Shown: positions 17,343-27,293 of the stretch, piece by piece | Layout of the letters: each line of letters begins with the position of its first letter | How positions within the stretch are numbered: the first letter of the stretch is position 1 | Assembly: GCF_963676275.1 (NCBI RefSeq) | Contig: NZ_OY781091.1 | Coordinates: 2,706,775-2,770,774 of the forward strand | Length of the DNA: 64,000 bases | Direction: 5' to 3' | Source: an uncultured Cohaesibacter sp. | GTDB lineage: Bacteria > Pseudomonadota > Alphaproteobacteria > Rhizobiales > Cohaesibacteraceae | Notes under the pieces: generated by a model | The model's database searches: none | Seen by the model: the letters and a program-made list of their open reading frames with translations, nothing else | Told to the model about the DNA's origin: nothing | Position numbers and translations under genes: made by a program

Positions 17343-18383
17343 TTACTTGTTCTTTTCGGCAAGACGGCTCAGCGCTGTCATTTCGCGGAACCATTGCTTG
17401 ACCGGTTTTGCTGGCACGCCACCATAACGACCACCGGCAGGAACGTCATCCTTGACGACGCTGACAGCGGCAATTTGCGCGCCCATCCCGATGGTGATAT
17501 GACCGGCAACCCCGGTTTGTCCACCAATCGCGACAAAATCTTCCAGCTTGGAAGAGCCGGACAACCCAACCTGAGACACCAGAACGCAATGCCGACCGAC
17601 TTCAACATTGTGGCCGATCTGTACCTGATTGTCGATCTTGGTGCCTTCGCCAATGATGGTATCCCGGTTCGCGCCACGATCAATCGTGCTGTTGGCGCCG
17701 ATCTCGACGCGGTCCTGAATGATCACGCGCCCGATCTGCGGCACCTTCTGATGGCCGGTTGCGCTCATGGAGAAGCCAAATCCATCCTGTCCGCTGCACA
17801 CGCCGGGATGAATGATCACATGATCCCCGATGAGGGTATGCTGCAACACGCAATTGGCACCAATATGGCAATGACGCCCCACACGGACGCCCTGCCCGAT
17901 GACAGCGCCAGCACCGATCGTCGTACCTGCGCCGATTTCAGCACGGGCACCAACGCTCGCCCCCGGCTCAACACAGACACCCGGCTCGATCTTTGCCGAA
18001 GGATGAATGTGAGCGGCCTGAGATATCCCGCCATTGGTCTCGAAATAGGCCATTGGCACCGCGGCTTCCGGATAGAAAGCGGCGGATACTTCCGAGAATG
18101 CCCTGTAGGGATTCTTGGATTCCAGCACCACGACACCGGCCGGTACACGCTCATGATAGCGTTTGGCGCAGATTACGGCGCTAGCCGTGGTCTTTTCCAA
18201 TTGCGCGACATATTTCGGATTGTCGAGAAAAGTAATCTGGCCCTCGGCAGCGGTATCGATGGGAGCCACGTCGCTGATCTGCAAATCACCATTTGCATCA
18301 TCAGGCAAATCCGCCCCAATCAGCTTTGCGATAGCGTCAAGAGAAAGAGATTCGACTTTGGAAAAAAAAGCAGCGTCGGTCAT
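17343..18383 (-). CDS. lpxD: UDP-3-O-acylglucosamine N-acyltransferase
   Basis: This 346-residue beta-helix acyltransferase adds the N-linked 3-hydroxyacyl chain in lipid A synthesis. An N-terminal uridine-binding domain (about 1–110) is followed by hexapeptide repeats, for example GVCVEPGASVGARAEIGAGT, and the catalytic region GFGFSMSATGHQKVPQIG. The start is taken at MTDAAFF (18383); an upstream in-frame ATG 30 bases earlier would start inside the bamA terminator and encode a poor N-terminus (MGGGFFLKAI). The gene begins about 10 bases after that terminator's T-run, so it probably needs its own promoter or readthrough from bamA. Confidence 0.95.
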   Translation of the reverse strand: MTDAAFFSKVESLSLDAIAKLIGADLPDDANGDLQISDVAPIDTAAEGQITFLDNPKYVAQLEKTTASAVICAKRYHERVPAGVVVLESKNPYRAFSEVSAAFYPEAAVPMAYFETNGGISQAAHIHPSAKIEPGVCVEPGASVGARAEIGAGTTIGAGAVIGQGVRVGRHCHIGANCVLQHTLIGDHVIIHPGVCSGQDGFGFSMSATGHQKVPQIGRVIIQDRVEIGANSTIDRGANRDTIIGEGTKIDNQVQIGHNVEVGRHCVLVSQVGLSGSSKLEDFVAIGGQTGVAGHITIGMGAQIAAVSVVKDDVPAGGRYGGVPAKPVKQWFREMTALSRLAEKNK

Positions 18384-18393
18384 GATAGCTTTC

Positions 18394-18430
18394 AAAAAAA
18401 AGCCGCCGCCCAAAAGAGCAGCGGCTTTTT
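18394..18430 (-). terminator. Intrinsic terminator between bamA and lpxD
   Basis: On the leftward strand AAAAAGCCGC pairs with GCGGCTTTTTTTT, with internal mismatches around a loop, and ends in an eight-T run. It lies 20 bases after the bamA stop and immediately before the lpxD ribosome-binding site. The form fits full termination or attenuation. Confidence 0.85.
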
Positions 18431-18450
18431 ACCTGTGTTTCTATTAGCAC

Positions 18451-20772
18451 TTAGAACGAAGATGCAGCGCCGAAGCGGATGATCTGCGTTTCATCATAAT
18501 CTTCTTTGGTCAGAGCGTAACCATAGTCAAGACGCAGTCTGCCGAACGGGCTGGCCCAGATGATACCGGCACCGATAGAAGAACGGATGCTATGGTCGTC
18601 ATGATAGCTGCCGGTTGCATCGGAACCGAACAGGGTACCGGCATCAGCAAAGACCGCACCGCTCAACCCGACGCTCTCAAGATAAGGCAGTGGGAACTGC
18701 ATTTCAGCAGTCGCGTTGAAATAGGTCTTGCCGCCGAGCGCTTCGCCCGAGGAAGTATCGCGCGGACCGTAACCATAGGAAGCAAAGCCGCGGATGGTTT
18801 CGCCGCCCTGGTTGAAGGCGTCAAGCAGGCGGACATCATCACCGCCAACACCCTGAATATGACCAGCGCCTACGCGCAACATGCCAATCAGGCTCCAAGC
18901 AGGATAAAGCTCATGATAGTAACGGGCATCAACCGTAGACTTGATGAAGCGGACATCGCCACCAAGACCTGCGAATTCCTGACTGAATTTGCCATAGATA
19001 CCGCTCGTCGGAGCCATCATGCTGTCCAGCGTGTTGTAAACAAGGCTGTAACCGATAGCCGACTTGATCGTTGCGCCTTCATCCTGAGCCTGTTCGATAG
19101 CAGGAGCCGCAGATGAGGTACCATAATCCTCGTAGTTCGAAATTTCTTTCTGCTCGAGCGTATAATACGGATTGAAAGAGATTTCTTCAGTAATTGGCAG
19201 CTCGAAGCGGAGCGTACCGCCATCGCGCTTGTAATCATAATCACGATAGTCATTGTCTTCATAGGTCGAGTGGAACAGATCGAAACCTGCGCCCAGACGG
19301 CGACCAAGGAAGTATGGCTCGGTGAATGACAAGGTATAGGACTGGGTGGAAGCGCCACCTGAAGCGGAAACCTTCAGATACTGCCCGCGACCCATGAAGT
19401 TTTTCTCGGAAACGGCGACGTCGGCAATAAAGCCATCGCTTGTCGAGTAACCACCGCCAATCGTGACAGCACCGGTGCCCTTTTCGGTCACATCGACATT
19501 CAGCACAACGCGGTCCGGCGAAGAACCCGGCGCCGTGGTGATGGCGACCTTCTCGAAGAAGCCGAGAGCTTCAAGACGGCGCTTGGCACGGTCAAGAAGG
19601 ACACGGTTGAAAGCATCGCCTTCGGCCATATCGAACTCGCGGCGAATAACATAATCGCGGGTCCGGGTGTTACCGACGATATTGATGCGCTCGACATAGG
19701 CACGATTGCCTTCATCGACCTGATAGACCAGATTGATGAGCTTGTTCTCATAATCCCTGTCAGCACGCGGAGTAACGCGGGCGAAAGCGTAACCGGACTT
19801 GGAAATCTCGATCGTCATGTCTTCGAGAGATTTCGAAACCGCATCCACGCTATATACATCGCCACTACCGGTATGGACCTTGCCGCGCAGGGAATCACCG
19901 TCCACTTCAGGAACGGCACTATCCACTTCAACATCGCCAATGCGATACTGCTCGCCTTCGTCAACCGTGATGGTGATGAAGAATTTGTTGCGCTCGCGAT
20001 CAAGGTCTGCGACCGAGGAAACGACGCGGAAATCGGCATAACCATTATTCAGATAGAACTGACGCAGACGCTCTTCATCCGCAGCCAGACGGTCTGCATC
20101 ATAAACGTCATCGGATTTCAGCCAGCTGAGCCAACCGGATTCCTTGGTTGTCAGAACATTCTGCAAACGGGAATCACCGAAAGCCTTGTTCCCAAGAATG
20201 GAAACCTTGGCAACGGCAGTCTTCGCGCCTTCAGTAATTTCGAAAACCAGATCAGCACGGTTACGACCAAGATCGATAACCTTCGGCTCTACCCGCGCGC
20301 CAAAGCGGCCTGCGCGACGATAGGCTTCAAGAATGCGCTGTACGTCTGTCTGGATGCGGTTTTCGCTCAAAATACCGCGGCTCTTGGAAGTAACAACCGT
20401 TTCCAGTTGATTGTCTTTAACGCGCTTGTTGCCTTCGAAGGAAATACGGTTGATCACCGCATTCTCCTGAACATTGACAACCAGCGTGGAACCGCTCAGG
20501 CGGATATCGACATCCTTGAACAAGCCTGTCTGATAGAGAGCCTTGAGCGACTCATCGATATCATAGGCGCTGGACCGTTGTCCTGGCTTGATCACAACAT
20601 AAGAACGGATCGTGTCATCGGAGACCCGGGCATTGCCCTTTACAACGACTTGACTAACCGTTTGTGCGAAAGCCGGACTGATTGCAAAAATATCTACAGG
20701 ACCGAGCGGCGCGCCCGCACACATAACGGTAGCCAGTGCCGCTTTCCATGCGATGGTCTTAACTTTCTTCAT
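18451..20772 (-). CDS. bamA: Outer-membrane protein assembly factor BamA
   Basis: This protein of about 773 residues has a Sec signal peptide (MKKVKTIAWKAAL … AFA, cleavage before QTVSQVVV), five POTRA domains to about residue 420, and a C-terminal 16-strand Omp85 barrel. The barrel has the conserved GFASYGYGPRD segment (lid/loop 6 motif normally VRGF/Y, here IRGF) and ends in an aromatic residue (AASSF). It folds and inserts outer-membrane proteins. The ATG at 20772 is chosen over an in-frame GTG 12 bases earlier because it gives a normal signal peptide. The gene lies 218 bp downstream of rseP; no skp/ompH gene is present between bamA and lpxD. Confidence 0.97.
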   Translation of the reverse strand: MKKVKTIAWKAALATVMCAGAPLGPVDIFAISPAFAQTVSQVVVKGNARVSDDTIRSYVVIKPGQRSSAYDIDESLKALYQTGLFKDVDIRLSGSTLVVNVQENAVINRISFEGNKRVKDNQLETVVTSKSRGILSENRIQTDVQRILEAYRRAGRFGARVEPKVIDLGRNRADLVFEITEGAKTAVAKVSILGNKAFGDSRLQNVLTTKESGWLSWLKSDDVYDADRLAADEERLRQFYLNNGYADFRVVSSVADLDRERNKFFITITVDEGEQYRIGDVEVDSAVPEVDGDSLRGKVHTGSGDVYSVDAVSKSLEDMTIEISKSGYAFARVTPRADRDYENKLINLVYQVDEGNRAYVERINIVGNTRTRDYVIRREFDMAEGDAFNRVLLDRAKRRLEALGFFEKVAITTAPGSSPDRVVLNVDVTEKGTGAVTIGGGYSTSDGFIADVAVSEKNFMGRGQYLKVSASGGASTQSYTLSFTEPYFLGRRLGAGFDLFHSTYEDNDYRDYDYKRDGGTLRFELPITEEISFNPYYTLEQKEISNYEDYGTSSAAPAIEQAQDEGATIKSAIGYSLVYNTLDSMMAPTSGIYGKFSQEFAGLGGDVRFIKSTVDARYYHELYPAWSLIGMLRVGAGHIQGVGGDDVRLLDAFNQGGETIRGFASYGYGPRDTSSGEALGGKTYFNATAEMQFPLPYLESVGLSGAVFADAGTLFGSDATGSYHDDHSIRSSIGAGIIWASPFGRLRLDYGYALTKEDYDETQIIRFGAASSF

Positions 20773-20990
20773 CAGCCCCAACACTCTTCTCTAAATCATC
20801 AAATCGTTTTGGACACACTTGGTCCATGAATTGGAATCTCTATGTCATAAAAGGTTTTACCTTGAATCGAAAAAGGATCAACCCCTGAACATACCTAACT
20901 ACAACAAAGACTGCGCTCAGTTGCCTATAAGCCACAAATTTCCGCAAAATTCACTATAAATTTTTCTTAGGAAAAAAACCATTACCATTC

Positions 20991-22139
20991 CTAATTTGCG
21001 AGAAAAATATGTGAGATGTCGTTAAATGTGGCGAAAATCATCAAGGAAAAGACCAGTGCCAGCCCGATCCGGAACCCCAGTTCCTGACTTTTGGGCGACA
21101 AGGGCTTCCCCCGCAATCCTTCCAATGCAAAGAATAGCAAATGACCGCCATCCAGCATCGGAATGGGAAACAGATTGAGCAATCCGATACTGACGGACAG
21201 TACGGCTGCCAGATTCACCAGCGCAACCAGCCCAAGCGTTGCCACCTGCCCTGATACCTGCGCCACGCGAATGGGCCCGCCGAGCTGATCGGCATCCTCC
21301 TTGCCAACAAAGATTCGGCCCACATAACCTAGGGTGCGATCAACGATGGAATAGGTTTCGACAACACCGCCCCACAGGGCATCCACCGGTCCGTAGCTCT
21401 TGCGCACCACATCTTCCGCCCGGGCTTCATGCCGAACACCCAGAACACCGATCTTCTGCTTGTTCCCGAACTGATCGGTCACTTCGGTACGCCGTGGCGT
21501 GGTCATCAGGGAAATCTGTTCCCCGTTGCGATCCACCACGATATCGAGCACATCACCCGAGCTCAGCGCGATGATGCTTTGCACATCGGAGAAAGACTTG
21601 ATTTCCTGCCCATCGATGGAAAGCAGAATATCGCCAACCTCAAAGCCAGCCACAGCCGCCGCACTTTCCGGCACGACGCCGTCAACACGCGCAGGCGTGG
21701 TCGGCTTGCCGTAAAGAAACAGCAGCATCGCAAAGATGATGATCGAGAGAATAAAATTGGCAAATGGACCAGCAGCGACGATAGCCGCCCGAGCCCAAAG
21801 GGATTTGGAGTGAAGCGACCCTTCCCGATCATCTTCCCCGATGCTCCCCATCGCTTCCTGATCAGGAACACTGGCGGCATTTTCGTCACCCAGAAACTTG
21901 ACGAATCCACCCAGAGGAATCGCCGAGATCTTCCAGCGCGTTCCATGCTTGTCGTAGAATCCGAACAGCTCCTTGCCGAATCCGATCGAAAACTCGCTTA
22001 CGGTCACGCCACACCATCTGGCCACAAGAAAGTGACCAAGCTCATGAAAGAACACGACAATCATGAGCACAAACAGCGCAGGAACAACATAGCCGAGCAG
22101 ACCGGTACCGGCGGAAAAGACGCTCTGAAGGATTTCCAT
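20991..22139 (-). CDS. rseP: RseP-type intramembrane zinc metalloprotease
   Basis: This 382-residue site-2 protease has the zinc motif HELGH at about residues 32–36 in the first transmembrane helix, a periplasmic PDZ domain (about 130–215) and the third metal-ligand region FPIPMLDGGHLLF near the C-terminus. Members cut anti-sigma factors and remnant signal peptides within the membrane. There is one PDZ domain rather than the two of E. coli RseP, which is normal in alphaproteobacteria. It precedes bamA, the common order, and follows an inserted esterase gene. Confidence 0.95.
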   Translation of the reverse strand: MEILQSVFSAGTGLLGYVVPALFVLMIVVFFHELGHFLVARWCGVTVSEFSIGFGKELFGFYDKHGTRWKISAIPLGGFVKFLGDENAASVPDQEAMGSIGEDDREGSLHSKSLWARAAIVAAGPFANFILSIIIFAMLLFLYGKPTTPARVDGVVPESAAAVAGFEVGDILLSIDGQEIKSFSDVQSIIALSSGDVLDIVVDRNGEQISLMTTPRRTEVTDQFGNKQKIGVLGVRHEARAEDVVRKSYGPVDALWGGVVETYSIVDRTLGYVGRIFVGKEDADQLGGPIRVAQVSGQVATLGLVALVNLAAVLSVSIGLLNLFPIPMLDGGHLLFFALEGLRGKPLSPKSQELGFRIGLALVFSLMIFATFNDISHIFLAN

Positions 22140-22374
22140 TCAAGTCTCCAAATTTGCTGGGCGGTAACCTAGCGATTTTCCTCTAATGAAGGCTTAAATA
22201 GGGTGAAAATATGGAGAGATCAACAGATCTCGCGATCCCCGCTCACCCATGGGCTTGTAATTGACACAGAATGGACGCCTTTACACAGTCTTTCATGTGA
22301 TTTTATGGCAGAAAACGGCCATGGCATATCCTCGCCGTGCATGCGCCTTTTCCGATGCATGCAGCCTATATGCC

Positions 22375-23271
22375 CTAGTCTTCAATCATGCTGAGAAACC
22401 GGCCAGCCGAGCGCAGCGCCCTGTAGCTGGTCTCGTGAAATTTGCTATAGTGGATGAAGCCATGCACCGCACCTTCATAAGCATCATGGAAATGGCGAAC
22501 CCCGGCGTCCATCAGCCTTGCCGCCAGCCAGCGGCTGTCATCGGCAAGACAATCGCATTCTGCTTCACAGATGAAGACTGGCGGCAGACCGGACATGTCC
22601 GCATCTGACAGATCTGCATATTTTGGGTCGGCATCATCAGGCAGATAGAAGTTCCACAGAGCCCGCATCCATTCAGTGGCCAGCCCGTTGGAGCCATCAC
22701 CATAGGCCTTGTGGGAGCGGGTATCATAGAGGCGACGATAGCAGCCATAATAAAGCAGCAATCCATAGAGCCGAACCGGCTTCTTCTCGTCTCTCAGGCG
22801 CAAGGCTGCGGCAAGAGCAAGATTTGCTCCCGCGCTGTCACCGGCAAGGGCAATCTCGCATCCTTCCTCGGTCGCGATCTTCTCGATCTTGGCGCAAACC
22901 GTGTCAATCGCAGCAGGATGGACATGCTCCGGGGCCAGAGGATAGCTCAAGCCGAAAACCTCGCGTTCGCACAAGACCGCCAGATCAGACATGGCGCTGG
23001 CATGGGTGATGACATTGCAATTGCGCCAGCCTCCGCCATGAATATAGACAATCAGCTTGCGCGGTCCCTGCTTGATCTTGCGGGGCGTGAAGCGGCGGCC
23101 GAAATCCGTATCGACTATGGTGATTTCATCATCATGCCGCCCGACCAGAGATCGCCGTGCATCGGTATATTTTTCCCGTGAAACATCCAGTGGCTCATTG
23201 GCATCAGGATCAGGAAAATAGGAATAGCGAGCAGCATATTCGAACAGGGTTTTGTCCGCTTGTCCAACCAT
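22375..23271 (-). CDS. Alpha/beta hydrolase, hormone-sensitive-lipase-type esterase
   Basis: This 298-residue protein has the HSL-family oxyanion motif HGGGW at about 78–82 and a nucleophile elbow GDSAGA near residue 143. A likely acid lies in CEAECDCLADD and a histidine in EGAVHGF. These are the signatures of bacterial carboxylesterases of family IV (alpha/beta hydrolase fold 3). The natural substrate cannot be told from sequence. GAGGAGG lies 7 bases before the ATG. It sits between dxr and rseP, which are usually adjacent or separated only by other housekeeping genes, so it appears to be an insertion into the block, yet it keeps the same strand and similar codon use. Confidence 0.88.
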   Translation of the reverse strand: MVGQADKTLFEYAARYSYFPDPDANEPLDVSREKYTDARRSLVGRHDDEITIVDTDFGRRFTPRKIKQGPRKLIVYIHGGGWRNCNVITHASAMSDLAVLCEREVFGLSYPLAPEHVHPAAIDTVCAKIEKIATEEGCEIALAGDSAGANLALAAALRLRDEKKPVRLYGLLLYYGCYRRLYDTRSHKAYGDGSNGLATEWMRALWNFYLPDDADPKYADLSDADMSGLPPVFICEAECDCLADDSRWLAARLMDAGVRHFHDAYEGAVHGFIHYSKFHETSYRALRSAGRFLSMIED

Positions 23272-23379
23272 AAAAAACTCCTCCTCGGCATCCCGTCAAA
23301 GAGAAGCCAAACAAATAAACATGCTGCCAGCCAAAACCGCCATGAGCCACCCCATGGCATTGGTCACAACAGCCAAAAT

Positions 23380-24588
23380 CTATCGCAACATCCCGCGCGC
23401 AACAGCGCGTGCAGACTGATCCAGCGCCAGAACATCGGCCACATTGCCAGCCGCGCCGGTCTCCCCGCGTCGCATAAAATCTTCCATCACCGCCTCGACC
23501 AGCCGGGCAATACCGCCAAAAGCAATCTCTCCGGCAAGGAATGCCGCAACAGCTATCTCATTGGCTGCGTTGAGAATATTGGGCAGACTACCACCAGTTT
23601 CAAGCGCCTGCCGAGCCAATCTCAGGCAAGGGAAGCGTTCGCTGTCAGGAGCCTCGAAAGTGAATTGAGCGATCTCGACCAGCGAAATGCGATCCGTATT
23701 GGCCGGAGCGCGTTCGGGCCAGGCCAGACAATGTGCCACCGGAATACGCATGTCCGGTGCGCCAAGCTGGGCAAGCAACGACCCATCGCTATAGGCAACC
23801 AGTCCATGAATGATCTGCTGGGGATGCACCACAACTTTCAGACGATCAGATGGCAAGCCGTAAAGATGATGTGCCTCGATCAGCTCCAGCCCCTTGTTCA
23901 TCATCGAGGCACTGTCGATCGTGATTTTGCTGCCCATGGAAAAATTGGGATGGGTCAGCGCCTGCTCTATGGAAGCGCTGGCGATGGCTTCCTTGTCCCA
24001 TGTACGAAACGGACCGCCAGATGCGGTCAAAACAATCTCGGAAATTTCATCCCGATTGTCCCGCTCATAGACCTGAAAAATGGCGCTATGTTCGGAATCA
24101 ACCGGCAGAATGGGCTTGCCCAACCGCGCCGCTTCCGCCATCACCAGATCGCCCGCACAAACCAGCGCCTCCTTGTTGGCCAGCGCCACCTGATTGCCCG
24201 CCTTGAGCGCGGCCAGCGTGGGACAGATACCCGCGGCACCGACAATCGCCCCAATCACGATATCAGCAGGGCGCGCGGCGGCTTCCTCAACAGCATCCGA
24301 TCCCGCTCCAACCTCGATGTCATGGCCGGCAAGGGCTTGCTTGAGATCGCCATAGCAACTCTCATCCGCCACCACAGCAAAGCGCGCGCCCGATGCAATC
24401 GCTGCCCGAGCCAGCTTTTCCACGTTGCGATTGGCGCTCAGCGCGTTGACCTGATAGCGATCCGGAGAACCGGCAATGATATCGAGTGCAGAATCTCCAA
24501 CCGATCCGCTCGCCCCCAGCACTGAAATGGATTTCGGTGCGCCCTTAAGGCTCTCCAAAGGGGTGCCAGCAGATGATGACTTGGACAT
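23380..24588 (-). CDS. dxr: 1-deoxy-D-xylulose-5-phosphate reductoisomerase
   Basis: This enzyme of about 402 residues commits the MEP pathway by converting DXP to MEP with NADPH. The N-terminal SISVLGASGSVGDSALDII is the nucleotide-binding loop. The metal/substrate region is VDSEHSAIFQ, and GSKITIDSASMMNKGLELIEA is the conserved core. The start is set at the ATG at 24588; a TTG at 24630 would add 14 residues and is possible because it begins shortly after the cdsA stop. With uppS and cdsA upstream it links isoprenoid to membrane-lipid synthesis. Confidence 0.96.
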   Translation of the reverse strand: MSKSSSAGTPLESLKGAPKSISVLGASGSVGDSALDIIAGSPDRYQVNALSANRNVEKLARAAIASGARFAVVADESCYGDLKQALAGHDIEVGAGSDAVEEAAARPADIVIGAIVGAAGICPTLAALKAGNQVALANKEALVCAGDLVMAEAARLGKPILPVDSEHSAIFQVYERDNRDEISEIVLTASGGPFRTWDKEAIASASIEQALTHPNFSMGSKITIDSASMMNKGLELIEAHHLYGLPSDRLKVVVHPQQIIHGLVAYSDGSLLAQLGAPDMRIPVAHCLAWPERAPANTDRISLVEIAQFTFEAPDSERFPCLRLARQALETGGSLPNILNAANEIAVAAFLAGEIAFGGIARLVEAVMEDFMRRGETGAAGNVADVLALDQSARAVARGMLR

Positions 24589-24642
24589 AACGAACTCATA
24601 TTTGATTGAACTAAGATCAGAGCCGGACAAGACGCCTCGGCC

Positions 24643-25530
24643 CTACTGGATGAGAAACCCCGTCGCCAGCGAATGGATATCGGCAAAGAAGAAACCGATC
24701 ACCGCCGCAGCCACCACGGCAAACAGCAATCCATCCACACGATCCATGACACCACCGTGCCCGGGTATCAGGGTTCCGGAATCCTTAACGTCAAACATAC
24801 GCTTCATTTGCGACTCCGCAAGATCCCCCAATTGCGAGAACACAGAAAGTGCGCCGAGCGTGACGATGAGCGGCACATTCAGGGAAATACCGAGAATGAG
24901 CGCTACGAACACTGAAAATCCTGTTCCCAGAACCAGCCCCCCAATGGAGCCGGACCATGTTTTCTTGGGCGAAACCCGCGGCCACAATTTCGGCCCGCCA
25001 ACATATTTACCGACGAAATAGGCCGAAACATCGGTTCCCCAGACCAGCGCGAACAACATCAGAATGGCGGCAAAACCGAATGCAATATCCTGCCTGAGCA
25101 ACAGCATCGCGCCGCCAAATGCCGCCGCATAGAGAATACCCAGAGCGCACCAGCGCGCTATGCGATAGGAACAGCGCGCAAAAAACAGATAACCGGCCCC
25201 GAAAACAGGAACGGCAAGCCCCGCCTGCCAATCACCGAAATGGAAACAAAACAGAGAGCCCAAGATTGAAATATATCCCGTCATCGCGGGCGTCTGAAAA
25301 GGCGCCTCTCCAACCATGTGGAGCCATTCGCGATAGATCAGAACGGAAACAACCCCAAAGAACAGGGCATAGGCCACCCCGCCCCACCAGGTTACGGCAA
25401 AAGCGGCAACCGCCAGCACGATTCCGGAGACGAACCGAACCATCAGATCGGACCAGATGCTCTTTTTCTGCGCCTGATTTTCAGGCTCGCTAGCGGATTT
25501 TTCTAAAGGATCCAGAACGGCTTCTCCCAT
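24643..25530 (-). CDS. cdsA: Phosphatidate cytidylyltransferase
   Basis: This multi-pass membrane enzyme of about 295 residues makes CDP-diacylglycerol from phosphatidate and CTP, the branch point for all phospholipids. Eight or so transmembrane helices are visible. The CDP-tase signature SGTLIPGHGGVMDRVDGL is near the C-terminus. The start is uncertain: MGEAVLDPLEK (25530) is used here, but an in-frame ATG at 25587 would overlap the uppS 3' end by 23 bases and add 19 residues. The gene is tightly packed between uppS and dxr. Confidence 0.93.
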   Translation of the reverse strand: MGEAVLDPLEKSASEPENQAQKKSIWSDLMVRFVSGIVLAVAAFAVTWWGGVAYALFFGVVSVLIYREWLHMVGEAPFQTPAMTGYISILGSLFCFHFGDWQAGLAVPVFGAGYLFFARCSYRIARWCALGILYAAAFGGAMLLLRQDIAFGFAAILMLFALVWGTDVSAYFVGKYVGGPKLWPRVSPKKTWSGSIGGLVLGTGFSVFVALILGISLNVPLIVTLGALSVFSQLGDLAESQMKRMFDVKDSGTLIPGHGGVMDRVDGLLFAVVAAAVIGFFFADIHSLATGFLIQ

Positions 25531-25564
25531 TACTTCCCATAAAGCATCCCCCTTGAGGATGATG

Positions 25565-26356
25565 CTACCCGCCCGAGACGAGTGCATTTGGCGTCAATTC
25601 CATTTCATCAACGCTCACTCCGCCAAAGCGGCGATTGCGACAGCCAAATTCAACCAGAGCCAACTCCAGTTGATTGCGGTCAAAATCAGGCCAATAGCAG
25701 TCAACGAAAATGAATTCCGAATAGGCGGCCTGCCAAAGCAAAAAATTGCTCAATCGCTGCTCGCCGCTGGTACGCAAGATAACATCCGGATCAGGCACCC
25801 CGCCCGAATAGAGATTCTGCGCAATGAGGCTCTCATTGATGGCATCGGCCTTCAGTCGGCCTGCTTCCACTTCACGAGCCAGATGCTGCACCATCGCGGT
25901 AATTTCCTGACGCGCGCCGTAATTGAAGGCGATCATCAGAACTAGCCCGCTGTTATTCCGCGTCAGCGTTTCGGCCTTGTCCAGCAAAGCGACGATGTCG
26001 CCTTCCAGCCCATCGCGGCTTCCCATCACCCGCACCCTGACATTCTGCTTGTGCAGCGTGGCAAGATCCTTGTTGATGAAAAGCTTCAGCAACCCGAACA
26101 GATCGCGGATTTCGGATGGCGGGCGCGACCAGTTTTCCGAACTGAAGGCAAAAAGCGTAAGATATTCGATCCCGAGATCAATAGCATTGGTAACGATCTC
26201 GCGAACGGCAACCACACCCTGACGGTGGCCTTGGGTTCGCGTCAGTTTGCGTTCATTTGCCCAGCGCCCATTCCCGTCCATGATGATGGCCAAATGCCGA
26301 GGGATGGCCATGGTTTTCCCTGAAGGGCTCTTTGCAAAACGCATTTGGACAGCCAT
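25565..26356 (-). CDS. uppS: Isoprenyl transferase (undecaprenyl diphosphate synthase)
   Basis: This 263-residue cis-prenyltransferase makes the C55 carrier lipid for cell-wall and O-antigen synthesis. The family opening HLAIIMDGNGRWANER carries the catalytic Asp at about residue 27. The C-terminal RTSGEQRLSNFLLWQAAYSE is the conserved diphosphate-binding region. A G-rich ribosome-binding site precedes the ATG at 26356; a later in-frame ATG (MAIPRHL) would shorten the protein by 15 residues. It lies 192 bp after frr. Confidence 0.96.
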   Translation of the reverse strand: MAVQMRFAKSPSGKTMAIPRHLAIIMDGNGRWANERKLTRTQGHRQGVVAVREIVTNAIDLGIEYLTLFAFSSENWSRPPSEIRDLFGLLKLFINKDLATLHKQNVRVRVMGSRDGLEGDIVALLDKAETLTRNNSGLVLMIAFNYGARQEITAMVQHLAREVEAGRLKADAINESLIAQNLYSGGVPDPDVILRTSGEQRLSNFLLWQAAYSEFIFVDCYWPDFDRNQLELALVEFGCRNRRFGGVSVDEMELTPNALVSGG

Positions 26357-26548
26357 TTAATTTCGTCCCCCCCGGGTTTCTCACAAGGCCCGGCATCCGA
26401 TTTTCGTCCGGATGCGACACAAGACCGGCTCAGATATTCAAACACGGCCAGAAAGACACAAATCGCTTTCGACCGATCGCCTTCTCGGCGATGTTCCAAT
26501 ACCGGCGGCAAGAACTTTGCCCCGCCGACCGGCATTGCAACGAGATAA

Positions 26549-27112
26549 CTAGACCTGCATGATTTCTGCTTCTTTTGCCGAAGACAGCTTATCAATCGCA
26601 GCGACATATTTGTCGGTCAGTTCCTGAATTTCGTCATTGTAAAGACGAACATCATCTTCACTCATGCCGTCCTTCTCGGCCTTCTTGCACATGTCCATGC
26701 CATCACGACGCACATGGCGCACAGACACTTTCGCATTCTCTGAATAAGAATGTGCAATTTTGACCATTTCCTGACGACGTTCCTGGTTCAACTCAGGAAT
26801 AGGCAAACGGAGCAGCTGACCATCGGTTACCGGATTGATACCGATATTGGATTCACGAATCGCCTTTTCAACAGCGCCGACCATCCCCTTGTCCCAAACC
26901 TGAATCGACAGCATGCGCGGCTCAGGCACGGAAACCGTACCGACCTGATTGATCGGCATGGTCTGGCCATAGGCTTCCACCGTGATCGGGTCCAGAAGGG
27001 CCATGGATGCGCGCCCGGTTCTCAATCCAGACAATTCCGTTTTCAGAACAGACACAGCCCCCTTCATGCGGCGTTCAAGGTCTTCAAGATCCAGTTCTTC
27101 TTCGGCAGACAT
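26549..27112 (-). CDS. frr: Ribosome recycling factor
   Basis: This 187-residue protein is full length for RRF, which with EF-G splits the post-termination ribosome. The conserved LRTGRAS motif is at about residues 30–36, followed by [21 protein letters not shown]. The C-terminal helix has [10 protein letters not shown] and the final EAEIMQV typical of the family. It follows pyrH by 181 bp in the usual rpsB–tsf–pyrH–frr order. Confidence 0.97.
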   Translation of the reverse strand: MSAEEELDLEDLERRMKGAVSVLKTELSGLRTGRASMALLDPITVEAYGQTMPINQVGTVSVPEPRMLSIQVWDKGMVGAVEKAIRESNIGINPVTDGQLLRLPIPELNQERRQEMVKIAHSYSENAKVSVRHVRRDGMDMCKKAEKDGMSEDDVRLYNDEIQELTDKYVAAIDKLSSAKEAEIMQV

Positions 27113-27293
27113 GGTATAGCCTCTTGTTTTCTAGTTCGGTTGTCATTCCGGGTCTATTCTTCGCTCACGCCCCTTGCCGAGGCTCCCCTGAGCTATTTCC
27201 CCCTTGAGAGATCCGCAGACAGCAAAATCCGTCCGGCCCGCAGATCTGAACGTTCCAGCCTGCGCTCCTCGCATAAGATGATGCAGGATCGCA

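Noticed and set aside
15741-18482. Rightward frames opposite lpxI/lpxA and lpxD
   Set aside because: Reverse translation of the hexapeptide repeats gives long open frames by composition; no domain.
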